From: Ignavibacteria bacterium UBA7675
Lineage (GTDB): Bacteria; Bacteroidota; Ignavibacteria; Kapaibacteriales; UB7675
NCBI GenBank assembly: GCA_002483085.1
Contig: DLHF01000026.1
Coordinates: 107,319-171,318, forward strand
Direction of reading: 5' to 3'
DNA: 64,000 nucleotides
Numbering within the stretch: the first letter of the stretch is position 1; every line of letters begins with the position of its first letter. Positions 1 to 8,946 of this stretch are shown here, in pieces. Made by a program: the position numbers and the translations under genes. The notes under the pieces were generated by a model. The model saw only the letters and a program-made list of their open reading frames with translations. It was not told where the DNA came from and did no database searches.

Positions 1-369
1 CTATATAGAATATCAGCCGTTGCCAAAGCATCAGATGCTGTTAATAGACGCAGTTGCCCTCACAGTACGGCTATGCAAGCTGGTTGCTTCTGAATCAAAG
101 GTTCTCATTTTCTCACATGCTCTTTTATGGGAGGCTGTATGCACAGACTCGATGAACGTTGCCAAATCTTGCAGCCATGTGCCTCTGTCGAAACCTGCCT
201 TGGACTTGACTTTATCATAGAATCGCACATCCCGCTGCGGTGAAGGCCGACCAACCACGCGGCGGTAATGCAGCGCGGTGCGGAGACCAAACGCGAGGGC
301 GAAGGCCGAAGCGCCAATCCATTCTTCCAAAAGGCACAGAGTGCAGAAACACGCATGGTGCGCGGTTTT
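1..369. other. Gene-free left edge with a repeat copy
   Basis: I find no supportable gene here. Short frames exist on both strands but none has a recognisable domain, ribosome site or signal peptide. The right half holds a copy of the dispersed A-B element (223-315), followed by about 55 nt before the stop codon of the minus-strand gene at 370. Confidence 0.6.
223..315 (+). repeat. Dispersed A-B intergenic element, copy 1
   Basis: Module B occupies 255-315. It begins with CCACGCGGCGG, continues through a variable loop to CGCGGTGCGGAGACCAAA, and ends GAAGGCCGAAGCGCC. CACGCG and CGCGGTG can pair as an imperfect stem with a one-base bulge. A degenerate fragment of module A (TCGCACATCCCGC) lies just before it at 223-235. 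The GAAGCGCC end faces the stop codon of the minus-strand gene at 370. Thirteen module B copies and seven intact module A cores were found in this window, essentially all in intergenic DNA. No known repeat family was recognised. Confidence 0.85.
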
Positions 370-1707
370 CTACCTGCCAACCATCATTTTTCTGGCGTCG
401 ACTCGAAGGCCATTGGCATTGCACAGAACAAGAAAGTACGTGCCGTGTTCTAAACGCCCGAGGTTTATATCAAGAGGCTGCGCCGAAGCAATACCCGACC
501 ACAATTCCCCCACCTTCCGGCCATCCGCCGCATAGAGCTCCAGAGTGCAGCGCGATGTAGGAAAAGGCCCAGCAAAAGACACAGCTACGGCACTGCCTGC
601 TACCGGGTTGGGAGTAATACTGCCGATATACAGCGAGCTGCCAAGCCTGTTGTGAGCTTCGCCTGCGCTGCTTTTTACTAATGGCGTGCTCCAATACTCG
701 GAGGCAAATGTCAGAGAATCTTTTTCGAAAATTCGTGGAGTGTTGTTTATCACCGTGTCGATCATGTACCGTTGCCGGTATATGGCAGATTGCGCTTTGT
801 TGTGTGTTGTAAAATAGAGATTGGGAGTTGTCCCGGTTGCCAGCATCGTGCTATCGGTAAACGACAACAGTTCACTGAAGTATTTATCCTGAATATAGGC
901 GATGTCTTCATCCGTACAGAGCGTCCTGGCTGTTGGAGTATATTCAAATAATGTGGAGAAGCTCACCCACGACGTCATTTTGTTGAGAGCCATACCCAGC
1001 GGCGTTGGCCCGTACCGGCGCGGAGAAACACGCAGGTACACTGTTGTTCCCGCCAAGCCCGAAGGTATTGTCCGTACATGATTCATACGTCCGGGAGTTG
1101 TTCCGTAGTAGTTGGCGAATATTGTCGAGGGATTAGGCCGGACTCCCACGCTGTCGAGCGTACCTACAACCTTGTCATCGGACGCACGAACAATGTGTAG
1201 CACCCATTCGGTCACGTCGGGAATTCTTCCGGCTCCCACAGCCCAATGGTTATCTTCCCATGTACCAGAGCCACCCCCTGGTTCTCCAGGCCTCAATGTA
1301 CCACAGGGTACATACCCCGCCATTTCCCGGTAAAAGGCAACTTCTGCCGGGTGGTCGGACGGAATAGTGAAAGTTGTGGATGTTCCCAGAGGAAGCAGTG
1401 TCGCGTCTTCGCCTTGAGTCATAGCTCCAGTGATTGCCTTCAGTTCTCCTGAAAAGGTGGAAAGAGGTATTTTCTGTACCTGACCATTGTACATCAATCG
1501 GATTTCTCCAAAAGTGTAGGAGACGGTAGCTGTGTCGAAGGTATTCTCATAGCGTAAATACCGCAGGTACTTCACATTGTCGGGCTGGATAGCAAATACT
1601 GCATCGGCCACGTGAGCGCTCAGAGTAGCATTGCTCGTATGTAAGCAGCAGAACAATAGCAGAATTGCGGCCATCGAGATACGGTGTTGCGGCTTGTAAG
1701 TCTTCAT
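370..1707 (-). CDS. Secreted protein with type IX secretion C-terminal sorting module
   Basis: 445 aa. The N terminus (MKTYKPQHR, then a hydrophobic run AAILLLFCCL up to about residue 28) is a Sec signal peptide. The last 85 residues have the form of a T9SS type A sorting module: an ITPNPVAGSAVAVSF start, an LELYAADGRKVGEL strand, a GTYFLVL strand and a basic end. The central part (about 40-350) has no domain I recognise and looks beta-rich. The inference is export by Sec and then secretion or cell-surface attachment by the type IX system. The next gene upstream on this strand is the cysteine-rich secreted protein 93 bp away, so co-transcription is possible. Confidence 0.75.
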   Translation of the reverse strand: MKTYKPQHRISMAAILLLFCCLHTSNATLSAHVADAVFAIQPDNVKYLRYLRYENTFDTATVSYTFGEIRLMYNGQVQKIPLSTFSGELKAITGAMTQGEDATLLPLGTSTTFTIPSDHPAEVAFYREMAGYVPCGTLRPGEPGGGSGTWEDNHWAVGAGRIPDVTEWVLHIVRASDDKVVGTLDSVGVRPNPSTIFANYYGTTPGRMNHVRTIPSGLAGTTVYLRVSPRRYGPTPLGMALNKMTSWVSFSTLFEYTPTARTLCTDEDIAYIQDKYFSELLSFTDSTMLATGTTPNLYFTTHNKAQSAIYRQRYMIDTVINNTPRIFEKDSLTFASEYWSTPLVKSSAGEAHNRLGSSLYIGSITPNPVAGSAVAVSFAGPFPTSRCTLELYAADGRKVGELWSGIASAQPLDINLGRLEHGTYFLVLCNANGLRVDARKMMVGR

Positions 1708-1800
1708 AGTATTGTAACAAACATTAACCCTTGCATAAATATTCCCCGAAGCTAGCCGGGAGAACCAACGGTTCTCAATACTGGCTCCCAGTACCTAGTT

Positions 1801-2280
1801 CTAACGCTCTACCCAAGCACCAATAACTGTATAGGTCGTTGTACAGTCGTCATAACCACCGGGCATATTTTCTTCGCAGCCGACAAGATCGGTCCTGCAA
1901 TTGAGAACGCACGAGTTCGGTGATTCTCCACAGACGCCTTCGGGTTCCTGTGGGAAACCACAGCCAGCCGGGTCGCCATCTTTAGCAACAAACACACAGA
2001 TACTATTCTCACCACAATGGGTAGTATGGCTGCACGTAAAGGAAGCGCCTCCTTCATTGTCAAGACGCGAACAGCTTATCTGGCAGGACAATTTGCATAT
2101 GATATTGCCTGTGACACACTGGTACACAGGCGTCATTCCCGTTGGATGATTGGGATCCCATATCTCCGTGCAGCAAGGCGGTGAGCAGTCCCGGCTCGGA
2201 TACCTATTGCCAGCAGCACAGGGAGCATTCATCCCAAGGAAGAGAACGGTGACAATCATCATCGCAAGTGTACACTTCAT
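1801..2280 (-). CDS. Small cysteine-rich secreted protein
   Basis: 159 aa starting MKCTLAMMIV. This ATG was chosen because the reverse strand carries AAGGGG about 7 nt upstream and because it starts a clean signal peptide; an upstream start would add nine residues. The signal peptide runs to about residue 24 (cleavage near APCAAG). The mature part of about 135 residues holds 16 cysteines, many in pairs or short spacings (CSPPCC, CKLSCQISC, CVLNC), as in a disulfide-stabilised extracytoplasmic protein. There is no convincing lipobox and no T9SS tail. I do not recognise the family. The cysteine pattern recalls disulfide-knotted secreted peptides, but that is only a resemblance. Confidence 0.6.
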   Translation of the reverse strand: MKCTLAMMIVTVLFLGMNAPCAAGNRYPSRDCSPPCCTEIWDPNHPTGMTPVYQCVTGNIICKLSCQISCSRLDNEGGASFTCSHTTHCGENSICVFVAKDGDPAGCGFPQEPEGVCGESPNSCVLNCRTDLVGCEENMPGGYDDCTTTYTVIGAWVER

Positions 2281-2878
2281 ACAACACCCCTTAGAGTAAC
2301 ACAACAACCCATTGGCGAGAGCTCATTCGTTGCACAAGGAACATCCTGTTGGTGTATGTCCGTACTGATTATGGACAGGCTCTCTTGAGTAAGAGTTAAG
2401 ATACATCATATCTTCTGACCAAGATATACGACATATTCTGATTTTACTATCGGAAGAACACTGATTTATCTGTAGGAAAAATACTGATTGAGCGCCGACG
2501 TTGCAGCGAAGCAGTGTTCGGCAGCACAGAACAAATTTACACTTTTGGGATAAAGAATCAAGAGTAAAATTATAAATCGCTCATTTCGAGCACAAAAAGC
2601 ATACAGAAAGCACTCAAAAGAGTTTACCGACTTTACGCATAGGAGGTCTGCACAATAGCGCTCGCCGGAGCTGTAATGAAGCATAAAAGCCGCATCCTGA
2701 TAGTGGCAATTACCAGGCATCGCGATACTCATGATATGTGGTGCGATTTATCGCAGGATGAGAATGCGCGAATGACGGGTTGGACAGCACGCGGCGGTGA
2801 TGCCGCGCGGTGCAGCGACCAAGCCTGGGGGCGAAGACCGAAGCGCACAGCTCTGACTTTCGCAGTTTTAGCTGTACT
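2281..2878. other. Gene-free stretch upstream of the cysteine-rich gene
   Basis: It holds the presumed promoter region of the minus-strand cysteine-rich gene, an AT-rich part at about 2390-2480, and module B copy 2 (2788-2846). The frames open across it have no ribosome site or domain. I see no RNA gene. Confidence 0.5.
2788..2846 (+). repeat. Dispersed element, module B copy 2
   Basis: Starts CACGCGGCGG and ends GAAGACCGAAGCGC. In this copy the palindrome is near perfect: CGCGGC, six bases, GCCGCG. The GAAGCGC end lies about 32 nt from the stop codon of the minus-strand gene at 2879. There is no module A next to it. Confidence 0.85.
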
Positions 2879-3490
2879 TTACTGTTTGGTTGAAAGCTGG
2901 GACGCAACTCCGGCTTGCAGTTCGCGCACTTGCTTCAGGAGTTGATCCCTCACCGGGCCGGGGCTTTCATGCAGCAGAAGCTGTTGCAGGCGAATAAACT
3001 CATGAGCAATAGCTTTGAATTTGTCGGAGGAGAGAAATCCCGAGAGCCAGTCCGCGAAGTCTTGGAGGTCCTTCTGCTCGTGCGAGTAGGAAAAGTATTC
3101 CGCATATTCTGGCCGCGCCAAACTGATAAACTCGTCTTTTTCTATCGGTTCGATTGCCAGACCTAAAAATTTATCGAGCACATAGGTATTAGAGAAAAAC
3201 GTCTGGGTCGCTTTGAGTTCTGCCTCTTTGAGCTTCTTGGTTTTGAAGAGAGCGACTGTCCATACAAACAAGACTTCGGGCAAGCCGATATCATCGGGAA
3301 AGTTTTTTGCAAACCACCGAAAGTACGTCATGGCACCCGAATAATCCTGTATCTGTAGGTACAGCGCGGGGGGCATATATCGGCGGCCACGGCTATCGTC
3401 GTACCCGCCAAACCGACGTCTTTCATCGGCAAGCACCTTTCGGATAGCTTTGATTTTGTCTTTGATCCGTTGTTGTTGTTTTTCGGTCAT
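2879..3490 (-). CDS. Conserved helical hypothetical protein
   Basis: 203 aa starting MTEKQQQRIKDKIKAIRK. The frame is open for 12 further codons upstream, but this ATG begins the coherent helical protein. It is mostly alpha-helical and charged with no signal peptide or membrane segment. The part around residues 45-110 (YLQIQDYSGAMTYFRWFAKNFPDD, LKEAELKATQTFF) reads like tetratricopeptide-type helical pairs, so a cytoplasmic scaffold role is possible. I do not recognise a named family. Module B copy 2 lies just downstream of its stop. Confidence 0.55.
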   Translation of the reverse strand: MTEKQQQRIKDKIKAIRKVLADERRRFGGYDDSRGRRYMPPALYLQIQDYSGAMTYFRWFAKNFPDDIGLPEVLFVWTVALFKTKKLKEAELKATQTFFSNTYVLDKFLGLAIEPIEKDEFISLARPEYAEYFSYSHEQKDLQDFADWLSGFLSSDKFKAIAHEFIRLQQLLLHESPGPVRDQLLKQVRELQAGVASQLSTKQ

Positions 3491-3826
3491 CGTGTTTTGT
3501 TTATCAGTTATAGGAAAGCTATTCAAAGCGCTCCCAACAAGGAGTAGCCTGTGGCACAGGCGTCGCTATGCAGCGACCGCTATACAACATCAGTATGGAG
3601 CAGCGCTGGGAAGCACGGATAACAAGCCGCTAATGTAGGCAGATTTAACAAAACAACCGAGATAATTTCCACTAAAGGGCGTGTATTAGTGCTCGCGGCA
3701 ATTCAACAACGAGAGGCTCTTCCAAAAAGAGTATCGGTAAAACAGCGGTGATAGTGGCAGAAAAAAAGAAACCGGAAGAACTCTCAATAAGAGCTCACTT
3801 CACGTTGCTTTCATTGCAAAATAAGC
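3491..3826. other. Gene-free stretch
   Basis: Between two minus-strand genes. It contains a short segment at about 3548-3580 (TGGCACAGGCGTCGC, then GCAGCGACCGC) that weakly resembles module A of the dispersed element. Otherwise I see nothing in it. Confidence 0.4.
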
Positions 3827-4093
3827 CTACATCCTAAGCAGGTGCTTCTGGTGCACAAGGCGCCGCGCTGCCGACCCCGCTATTTTGTATATTCCCGCGC
3901 CGAGAGTAAATGTCACACCGCCGAGCACGGCAAGGCCAGCCCCCACGCTAATCGCTATTCCGACAAGAGGCAGAACAAGAAATAAAAAAAGCCCGAGAAA
4001 CAAACCGACAAATGTCATAACAGTAGCAGCAATCATGGCCCTGGTGGCGGGATTTGTCACTTCTTTTCCATTGAGCATTACTCGTGTTGCCAT
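3827..4093 (-). CDS. Small membrane protein
   Basis: 88 aa, starting MATRVMLNGKEVTNP with AGGAG-like sequence (GGAGGCTCC) just upstream on the reverse strand. After about 18 polar residues come two long hydrophobic segments, about 20-45 and 46-70, rich in Gly, Ala, Leu and Val, then a basic tail (AARRLVHQKHLLRM). The picture is a two-pass inner-membrane protein with both ends probably cytoplasmic. I recognise no family and cannot give a function. Confidence 0.6.
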   Translation of the reverse strand: MATRVMLNGKEVTNPATRAMIAATVMTFVGLFLGLFLFLVLPLVGIAISVGAGLAVLGGVTFTLGAGIYKIAGSAARRLVHQKHLLRM

Positions 4094-4300
4094 AGGAGCC
4101 TCCGAACATAAAAATCGGTAGATTGACGAAAAAGTGCAGATGTTCTACACCCCCTCCCTATGTGCGCCCATTGCGTATTCATCTGCGAAACGGCTTTGCT
4201 ATCAGTGTCGACACCGAAAGCGGAATAACAGCCGTTCGTACCTGTAGTATTCCCCCGACGCGCTCGTAAAGTAAAAAAATTATACCTCTACGCAAGCGCA

Positions 4301-4352
4301 ATTTTACAATTTCTTTACACACAGTTTACAAATACGTAAAAAACTGTAAAAT
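4301..4352. promoter_or_regulatory. Nested AT-rich palindrome, possible operator
   Basis: ATTTTACA (4301-4308) is matched by TGTAAAAT (4345-4352). Inside lie CAGTTT (4322-4327) with AAACTG (4341-4346), and TTTAC (4325-4329) with GTAAA (4336-4340). Such nested dyads in the divergent region could be a regulator site or a hairpin. No T-run makes it look like a terminator. Confidence 0.35.
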
Positions 4353-4449
4353 TCGCAGATCGTGATAATTGGAACATTACAGCGGCGTGGTTATCTTGGT
4401 GGCGGTGCTCGATAGCACGCAATATCTTCATCAAAGGAGTTGTTGAATA

Positions 4450-4505
4450 TTCGGTCGTTGCCCTCGCGTTTGGTCGCTGCACCGCGCTGCAGGGCCGCCG
4501 CGTGG
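4450..4505 (-). repeat. Dispersed element, module B copy 3
   Basis: Reverse-strand copy: TTCGGTCGTTGCCCTCGCG, then TTTGGTCGCTGCACCGCGC, then GCCGCCGCGTGG. It lies in the divergent region, not directly 3' of a gene, so it is one of the exceptions to the usual placement. Confidence 0.8.
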
Positions 4506-4748
4506 CTGTTGTGGCTGTTATCGCAAAAATGATGCACAGGCGAAGCGAGAGAAGACAACAGCCGTCGTCTTCGCATTATGCTTATGATCAGTACCTGCGC
4601 CAGCAATGCTCGCACTGCAATCTTTGAATAATTTATTGTCCGTCAAAAATGATCTGCGCCTTCGGTCGTCGCACGCTGTGCGCTTTTGGGGCAGGAACAC
4701 TGCCGCCGACAGGCAGACCTATCCAATATTATCATACACTCTACTCTC

Positions 4749-7700
4749 ATGAATTTTACACGCGAACAGCTTCTGGCACAGAGCACCGATAGGCATTTGG
4801 CTGTAGTAGCAAATGCTGGGTCGGGCAAAACTGCTGTGTTGGTAAATCGCTACCTCTCACTGCTGCATAGCGATGTAGATGTGCGCGAAATCGTGGCAAT
4901 TACATTCACAAAAAAAGCTGCTGCCGAGATGCAAAAGCGCATCGCTGAAAAGCTCGAAGCTATTCTCGCCGACCCCCAGCAGCAGGAGCGATGGAGCGCA
5001 GTAAAACGCGTGCGCGAGCGCCTGAATAGTGCGCGCATTTCCACCATCCACAGTTTCTGCGCACGATTGCTACGCGATTTCCCTATTGAGGCGGATGTCA
5101 ATCCCAACTTCAGCGAACTCAGCGAATACGAGAGCTTTGCGCTGAAGCGCGATGCTACTGCCTATGTGCTCGAAGAACGCCTGCTCGACGAAGGCGAACG
5201 CCGTACCGAAGCATTGCACCTTGTACGCACCTTTGGCAGAAGCGTAGTAGAACACTACATCCAAGAGCTGCTCGCAGGTACGGAGTCGTTCCAGCATATT
5301 CGGCAGATATACAATGCCGATACACGCTCGCTTCTTGCACGCATTCGCAAAGCATTTGCAGCGGCGATCAGGCGCCGAACGGAAACACTCGCCGATACTA
5401 TCAACCAGCTTTTTTCTGTGGTCCCCCCCGACGCCTTTTCGAAAGCCAAAGCTGCACGCGAGAAATTTGCAGAAGCGCAATCGGCGTTTGGGATTCTGGA
5501 AGAAGTGCTCGCACACAACCCTACCGATCCCTCCTGGAGCGATATAGAAAGGCTTGTCGCTCTGTGCGATACTCTGAAGAACTTGCTGTGTACAAAAGCG
5601 GGAATGCTTACAGCTCCTATTGCCAACAGCATCGACAGCCCAGCAGTCGTAGCCGACATCAACTCTTCGCTCTCCGGTGTTCTGCACGCGCTCGACGGAG
5701 TTTCTGATATATGCGGCAATAATACTCTGGACGAAGTTCTGATAGAGCACGCCCGCGTACTGTGCGCGATGGCAGAAGAAGCATATCAGTGGGTAGAAAA
5801 AGAAAAATCGCGGCTGGGTGCACTAGATTTCGATGATCTGCAACTGAAGGCGTGTGCACTGTTGGACAACCGCGAGGTAGCTGCGCGACTCGGGCGGCGA
5901 ATACGCTATCTGATGATGGATGAATTCCAGGATACGAACGAACTCCAGTATGCCATCGCTCGCAAGCTCGTGTCGGCTCTTACAGCGGAGGAGGCGCCGA
6001 AACCCGATGCAGATAGCAGCATTAATTTTTTCATTGTCGGCGATCCAAAACAAAGTATCTACGGCTTTCGCGGTGCCGATGTGCGCGTATTTGAAAAAGC
6101 GCAGAAGCACATTTCGCTCGTCAATGAAAAAACGCTTGTCCCTTACCTCGGCGACACGAGCTGCGAACCAGAAGAATATTACGGGAATGTTCGCCTTTCA
6201 GCTTCATTCCGCCTGCTTCCTGTTGTAGCTGCTTTTGTAAACCGCGTGTGCGGCCTGGCAATGAACGCAAAAGATTCGGAATTCGATGTCGATTACGAAC
6301 AACTCGTGTGCGGGCGCCAGAGCAACGAACCCGATGCAGGCAATGGCAGTATCACGCTGCTTGTAGCGCAAAGAAGGCGAGGCGACAATCGAACTGACGA
6401 TGAGGAATCGGAAGAAGAAAGCGAGGCTCTTTCCGAGGCCGATCTTTTGGCCCAGCATATCAAGATTATGGTAGCATCCGACTCACCAAGCCTTGTGTGG
6501 GAACGCTCACGTGGAGCATCAGAGCAGGCACGACCTGCGCGCTGGGGCGATATCGCCGTGCTGGCGCGAAGCCGTGCTGGCTTTGAATCGCTGGCGGCTG
6601 CATTGCGTAAACGCGGCATTCCATTTATCATCCACAGCGGAACGGGCTATTTCGACAAGCAGGAAATTCTCGACATGCGCTCGTTTCTGTTGTTCATGAG
6701 CAACCCGAACGACGATATAGCGCTGGCGGCTATCCTCCGCTCTCCTTTTTTTGGAATAAGCGATACAGAGCTGTTTAATATCGGCGTGTGCACCGGCGGA
6801 AGCCTGTGGGAGCGCCTGCTGTCCTACTATTCGGCATTTTCGGCTACAACCTGCTCGCCAGCATTGCTCCGCGCACACAGCATTTTGGACTATATGCTGC
6901 CGCTGGCTCCGCGACTTACCATACCCTCGCTTATCCGCATGATTCTTTCGCAGACAGCGTGGCGCGGTATGATTGCTGCCGACGAACGCGGCGAACAAAT
7001 GGAAGCCAACATGGAAAAGCTGCTCTCGCTCGCCCGCGAATTTGAGGAAAAGGGATTTCGCAATCTGTTTGATTTTGCAGAGGAGCTACACCACCTAGCG
7101 AATCACTCCGATAGCGAAGGCGAGGCAGAAGTAACAGTGGGCAAAGACGCTGTGCAAATTATGACTGTCCACGCGTCCAAAGGATTAGAGTTTCCAGTTG
7201 TGGCTCTGTACCAGAGTTCTACTGTCAATAACCGAACATCGTCTTTCCACGCCGATCAGGATTTTGGCGCGTGCTTTAAGCTACCTGTTGATACAGGCGA
7301 CGGGATTCCCGCGTTTGTAGAAACACCCCTGTATTGGCTGGCACGGCAGAAAGCGCGGGAACGCGAGCAGGCAGAGCGCAAACGCGTCCTGTATGTAGCG
7401 CTCACGCGGGCAGAAAATCATCTTATTGTAACAGGTACAGTCACAACAACAGCGAAAGGCGAAGTAAGCGGCGTCGACGGATTTTTCCGTTCTGTTGTAG
7501 ATGCTTTGGAAATTCCCTATGCCGATCTTCGATTCAACCGCACAGTAGAGCTGCACGACCCGCTGGCTTTGCTCTGCGAGGGCGAACGCCGCAACCACCG
7601 GCTGCACTATACCGTGTCGATTGTCGCTGCGCTTCCCGATGCGGATTTTTCCCGAGCCGAAGCAGAACCACAGCCGTTTGAAATGCCAATGACTCTCCTG

Positions 7701-8477
7701 GACGATGTGCCGTTTGCTATCGAAGGCGATATGTATTCCGCGTCGCAGCTCCAACTGTTTATCAGCAATCCATACGAATATGAACTCGTCTACCGGCTGG
7801 GACTGCCCCCCTCGGAAGATGCAACGGACTACGACCGCTCGCGGCTGATACCCGACGATACAACCAATATCAGCAGTACCATGCCCGGCACAATCATTCA
7901 CGCGGTAATGGCAGCCCTTCATTCATGGTTTGCGGATGGAACTGTAGACAACGACGCGCTCGACTCTGTGGTACAGCGCAGGTTGCGCGAGTTCGATGTG
8001 CCACTTACGCATCCGGCTGCCGAACGCATACGCCGCGAAACCCGTGCTGTGGCTTCGAACCCGTTTATTGCAAAGTATGCAGTAGCGTTTGCCGAAGCGC
8101 GCTTTGAATACCCGTTCCACCTGTACACAGGGCGCGACTATCTCATCGGTTCGGTCGATGCTCTTGTGCCCTCTCCCGAAGGCGATGTAGAAATATGGGA
8201 CTGGAAAACCAATGCCGTTTCGTCGTCGTTTGATATGTTTCGCCTGTTCGAACGCTATCGCCTGCAGTTAGAAGTATATGCGTACTTCCTGGCAAAATTC
8301 CGACCGGAGCAGCAGCGCATTACTGCCCGCCTGCTGTTTACCCGCCTGGCCGACAAAGCGCCAAACGAAGCTGGGTGGATTCAGACGCTTACAGTAGAGC
8401 GCAGCGATATAGAGCACATCGAGATGAAAATCATGAGCATTATCGACGAAGTCCGGCGCGTGAGCTACGGCCAGTAG
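4749..8477 (+). CDS. AddA/RecB-like UvrD-family helicase-nuclease
   Basis: 1242 aa from MNFTREQLLAQ; the frame is open 21 codons upstream, but this start fits the family N terminus. Residues about 20-30 carry Walker A (ANAGSGKTAVL); later come TFTKKAAAEMQKR, STIHSFCARLLRDF, DEFQDTNELQY (motif II), VGDPKQSIYGFRGAD (motif III), VHASKGLEFPVV (motif V) and RVLYVALTRAENHL (motif VI), i.e. a complete superfamily 1A helicase. The C terminus has a RecB-type PD-(D/E)XK nuclease: GSVDAL, then DWKTN at D1151-W-K1153. The known role of such enzymes is resection of double-strand DNA ends for recombination, with an AddB-type partner. No AddB-like gene lies next to it. Confidence 0.85.
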   Translation: MNFTREQLLAQSTDRHLAVVANAGSGKTAVLVNRYLSLLHSDVDVREIVAITFTKKAAAEMQKRIAEKLEAILADPQQQERWSAVKRVRERLNSARISTIHSFCARLLRDFPIEADVNPNFSELSEYESFALKRDATAYVLEERLLDEGERRTEALHLVRTFGRSVVEHYIQELLAGTESFQHIRQIYNADTRSLLARIRKAFAAAIRRRTETLADTINQLFSVVPPDAFSKAKAAREKFAEAQSAFGILEEVLAHNPTDPSWSDIERLVALCDTLKNLLCTKAGMLTAPIANSIDSPAVVADINSSLSGVLHALDGVSDICGNNTLDEVLIEHARVLCAMAEEAYQWVEKEKSRLGALDFDDLQLKACALLDNREVAARLGRRIRYLMMDEFQDTNELQYAIARKLVSALTAEEAPKPDADSSINFFIVGDPKQSIYGFRGADVRVFEKAQKHISLVNEKTLVPYLGDTSCEPEEYYGNVRLSASFRLLPVVAAFVNRVCGLAMNAKDSEFDVDYEQLVCGRQSNEPDAGNGSITLLVAQRRRGDNRTDDEESEEESEALSEADLLAQHIKIMVASDSPSLVWERSRGASEQARPARWGDIAVLARSRAGFESLAAALRKRGIPFIIHSGTGYFDKQEILDMRSFLLFMSNPNDDIALAAILRSPFFGISDTELFNIGVCTGGSLWERLLSYYSAFSATTCSPALLRAHSILDYMLPLAPRLTIPSLIRMILSQTAWRGMIAADERGEQMEANMEKLLSLAREFEEKGFRNLFDFAEELHHLANHSDSEGEAEVTVGKDAVQIMTVHASKGLEFPVVALYQSSTVNNRTSSFHADQDFGACFKLPVDTGDGIPAFVETPLYWLARQKAREREQAERKRVLYVALTRAENHLIVTGTVTTTAKGEVSGVDGFFRSVVDALEIPYADLRFNRTVELHDPLALLCEGERRNHRLHYTVSIVAALPDADFSRAEAEPQPFEMPMTLLDDVPFAIEGDMYSASQLQLFISNPYEYELVYRLGLPPSEDATDYDRSRLIPDDTTNISSTMPGTIIHAVMAALHSWFADGTVDNDALDSVVQRRLREFDVPLTHPAAERIRRETRAVASNPFIAKYAVAFAEARFEYPFHLYTGRDYLIGSVDALVPSPEGDVEIWDWKTNAVSSSFDMFRLFERYRLQLEVYAYFLAKFRPEQQRITARLLFTRLADKAPNEAGWIQTLTVERSDIEHIEMKIMSIIDEVRRVSYGQ

Positions 8478-8479
8478 CC

Positions 8480-8805
8480 AACACCATTGATTGGAAAAAA
8501 TTCAAGCTGCCGTTCGCTAATTTTCCGTCGATTGCAAGCCCGATAAGCGTCCGTAATAACTGCTCAGAATCAAGCGCTGGTTCCACAGTCTGGACTACGG
8601 CCAATGGCTCGTCGCTGTTGTTGAAATGGTTGTGGTCTTTGCCCTTTGGCAGGGTAATTTTCCCACCCGCAGGTAGTTCGTGCAGCACTCCATCCAACCA
8701 GTAGCTCATTGTTCCCAACTGCACTTTAAAATGCTCGTCCTGCCGCAAATGCACAAAGTCATCTAAAATTGTACTCAATACGTAGGCAACCAACTGGCGT
8801 CTATT
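8480..8805 (-). pseudogene. Cupin-domain gene remnant lacking its 5' part
   Basis: Read on the minus strand from about 8805, the frame gives QDEHFKVQLGTMSYWLDG, LPAGGKITLPKGKDHNHFNN, then EPLAVVQTVEPALDSEQLL and LIGLAIDGK. That is a recognisable cupin barrel (G-rich strand, P-G turn, H..F.N motif) with its usual C-terminal helix. The expected start, including the first histidine motif, is missing. Upstream the frame runs straight into module B copy 4, so any upstream start (for example 8946) would translate the repeat. At the 3' end the frame runs into the antisense of the helicase gene. I read it as a gene broken by, or at, the repeat. A functional fusion is unlikely but not excluded. Confidence 0.6.
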
Positions 8806-8944
8806 GCGCTTCAGTCTTCGCCCTGCCGTGCAGTCTCTGCACCGCGCTGCACTGCCGCCGCGTGGCCGTTCGGCCCCAACCGCAGCGGTGTTGCGACCGG
8901 TGACAGCGACCAACCGGGCGGCCAAACGACGCCCGTGCCACAAC
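8806..8944 (-). repeat. Dispersed A-B element, copy 4 (complete)
   Basis: On the reverse strand the order is A then B. Module A (8891-8944) begins TGGCACGGGCGTC and contains the core GTCGCTGTCACCGGTCGCA (8892-8910). Module B (8806-8865) runs from CCACGCGGCGGC through CAGCGCGGTGCAGAG to GGGCGAAGACTGAAGCGC. This is the most compact complete copy (139 bp). It directly abuts the surviving part of the cupin gene. Confidence 0.9.
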
Positions 8945-8946
8945 AT

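Larger units (their letters stand above)
4094..4748. other. Divergent intergenic region before the helicase gene
   Basis: 655 bp between the small membrane protein (minus) and the AddA-like gene (plus). It contains an AT-rich nested palindrome (4301-4352), module B copy 3 (4450-4505) and a partial B-like segment near 4650-4680 (GCGCCTTCGGTCGTCGCACG). Promoters for both flanking genes should lie here, but I cannot place them with confidence. Frames open over 4391-4700 on the minus strand are antisense translations of the repeat and have no domain. Confidence 0.5.

Noticed and set aside
240..560. 106-codon plus-strand frame over the first repeat copy
   Set aside because: It reads through module B and then antisense to the T9SS cargo gene.
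2466..2732. 88-codon minus-strand frame in the gene-free region
   Set aside because: AT-rich, cysteine- and phenylalanine-rich without a signal peptide pattern or ribosome site.
5070..5750. Long minus-strand frame inside the AddA-like gene (226 codons)
   Set aside because: Fully antisense to conserved helicase sequence; no ribosome site or domain. The same holds for 7281-7922.
8866..8946. N-terminal 27 residues of the cupin frame as real protein
   Set aside because: They are a translation of the dispersed element, module A and spacer, in reverse.
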